DNA of 64,000 nucleotides from Gemmatimonadota bacterium (GTDB lineage: Bacteria > Gemmatimonadota > Gemmatimonadetes > Longimicrobiales > Gaopeijiaceae). This document shows, one piece after another, positions 63,162 through 64,000 of this stretch. Position numbers and translations under genes: made by a program. The stretch is taken from the NCBI GenBank assembly GCA_021295835.1, contig JAGWBP010000005.1, positions 38,139 to 102,138 on the forward strand, written 5' to 3'. The number at the start of each line of letters is the position of its first letter. The stretch's first letter is position 1. The notes beneath the pieces were generated by a model. The model did not search any database. It had not been told where the DNA came from and was given only the letters and a program-made list of their open reading frames with translations.

Positions 63162-63356
63162 GCCGCTGCGGCCGTCGCTTCGGGGGTCTCCGGCCCGTGC
63201 GCGTCACCGCCCCGGCAGCCACGGAATGCATCCGGCCGACGGTCGGGACACGGCGAAATCCACGACGAGAAGGGTGTCGCGTCCTACCCGAGAGCAGTGG
63301 TTTGCCAGCCGTCCCGAGAGAAGTAGCTTGGATCAGGGTCGCAAAGCAAGTCTCCC

Positions 63357-63812
63357 ATGGCCTATTCCGAGTGGGGCCGTGAACTCGTATACGTGCCGCA
63401 TGCTATCCCTCGGGAAGGAGCGTCGGTCTCCATGGAATACCTGGAGTTCAAGGCATTGGGAAGGGTGAACCTTCCTGTGGCAGGGAACAGAGTGCTTGCC
63501 TTCGTGACGGTCGGTCCCACAGTGGCGTGGGAATTGTCCTGTCGCTCGATCTCCACCACAATCGACGGCCAGCTTACCCGCCATGGATCGGGCTCGACGT
63601 CCTGCGGGGGAGTCGATGAACTGGAGCTGGCAGAGCTGGCCTTCGGTCTCGCCTGGGGTGTGGGGTTGGAGGCTGGAATGACCGGAAGGCTGGGCCTTAC
63701 CGTCAGCACGGTCTACAATCGTGCAGTACGCGACCTGCACCACTTTGAAGACTACTCCGTGGAGCTCCGAACCGTGACCGTCAGGGGGGGCCTCGTCTAC
63801 CGGATCGGCTGA
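63357..63812 (+). pseudogene. Outer-membrane beta-barrel protein missing its N-terminus
   Basis: 151 residues with strand patterns of a PorT-like barrel (RELVYVPHAIPREGASVSME, VLAFVTVGPTVAWELSCRS, ELAELAFGLAWGVGLEAGMT) and a C-terminal strand VRGGLVYRIG. There is no signal peptide; the frame begins in what should be the second or third strand, and upstream sequence does not supply the rest in any frame I could follow. It was probably truncated by a deletion. It is similar in kind to the intact barrel at 9450-10118. Confidence 0.55.
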
Positions 63813-64000
63813 GCGGCGGTTCACCTGCGGGTATTATCCCCCCTTATTCACGAATGGTTGGGAGGCGAGGCGACGTGAGGCGGCAGCCATCACGTCGGGG
63901 GAGACGGGCGACATCCTGGAGCTGCGGCTGCGCGAGGGGCAGGTGCATACGGCGGACGGCGGGCTGGAGTTCGTCCTCGAGGTGCTGGAGCGGGCGGAGC
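63813..64000 (+). other. Open frame reaching the window edge, possible partial gene
   Basis: A frame through 63847-64000 reads EAAAITSGETGDILELRLRE, then GQVHTADGGLEFVLEVLERA, and runs off the window. It has no start codon in view. It may be the beginning of a gene or a decayed fragment. Confidence 0.25.

Overview
The window is GC-rich, densely packed bacterial chromosome with many GTG and TTG starts and many 4-bp stop/start overlaps. Several gene types suggest a Gemmatimonadota-like lineage: GWxTD-type proteins, six-bladed beta-propeller exports, a DUF4105/Lnb-type membrane protein, M16 peptidase relics and TonB receptors paired with a lipoprotein. This assignment is an inference from gene content, since no rRNA is present.

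Layout. 1-9 kb: the 3' end of an M16-type peptidase with a membrane tail, a YbdG-like MscS channel, the B12-dependent ribonucleotide reductase nrdJ, an ABC exporter and ccdA. 9-16.5 kb: a beta-barrel protein, an nrnA/coaE/VTT-membrane-protein cluster, and a decaying beta-propeller/lipoprotein area. 16.5-28 kb: a DUF255 thioredoxin-like protein overlapping a fused E1 alpha/beta 2-oxoacid dehydrogenase, a DCC protein, an amidohydrolase, an alpha/beta hydrolase, a TlpA-like thioredoxin, an M50-like protease, a GWxTD-like protein and tRNA-Gln. 28-40 kb: ispE, a flippase-like protein, pdxJ, hflX, cca, alaS, a hydrophobic exported protein and recA. 40-48 kb: a release-factor-like rescue protein, a peroxiredoxin, recQ, an M16 relic, a TonB receptor with a His-rich lipoprotein, and a CAU-anticodon tRNA. 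48-57 kb: a pseudouridine synthase, scpB-scpA, rpsT, pyrR-pyrB-pyrC, an NhaC-type antiporter, tadA and a LexA-like protein. 57-64 kb: a DUF4105 protein, a class II aldolase fusion, a frameshifted TonB receptor with its lipoprotein, and truncated fragments.

The functions are mostly housekeeping: nucleotide and pyrimidine synthesis, isoprenoid and B6 synthesis, translation and recombination. Envelope and export functions make up much of the rest.

The most unusual feature is a dispersed composite repeat, found complete or as relics at about 14 places between 20 and 57 kb. Module A carries two tandem 18-bp palindromes of form TGTAA-N8-TTACA. Module X ends in a long inverted repeat that it shares with the start of module Y. 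Module Y contains a short hairpin whose paired bases change together between copies. Copies sit directly at gene ends: they supply the C-terminus of IspE, the start region of three other genes, and flank TAG stop codons of three more. A second, unrelated 53-bp duplicate (13.3 and 16.4 kb) resembles palindromes upstream of the peroxiredoxin. Other points worth a look are a LexA-like protein lacking both catalytic residues, an IS110-type transposase relic beside recA, and an aldolase with an unrecognised N-terminal domain.
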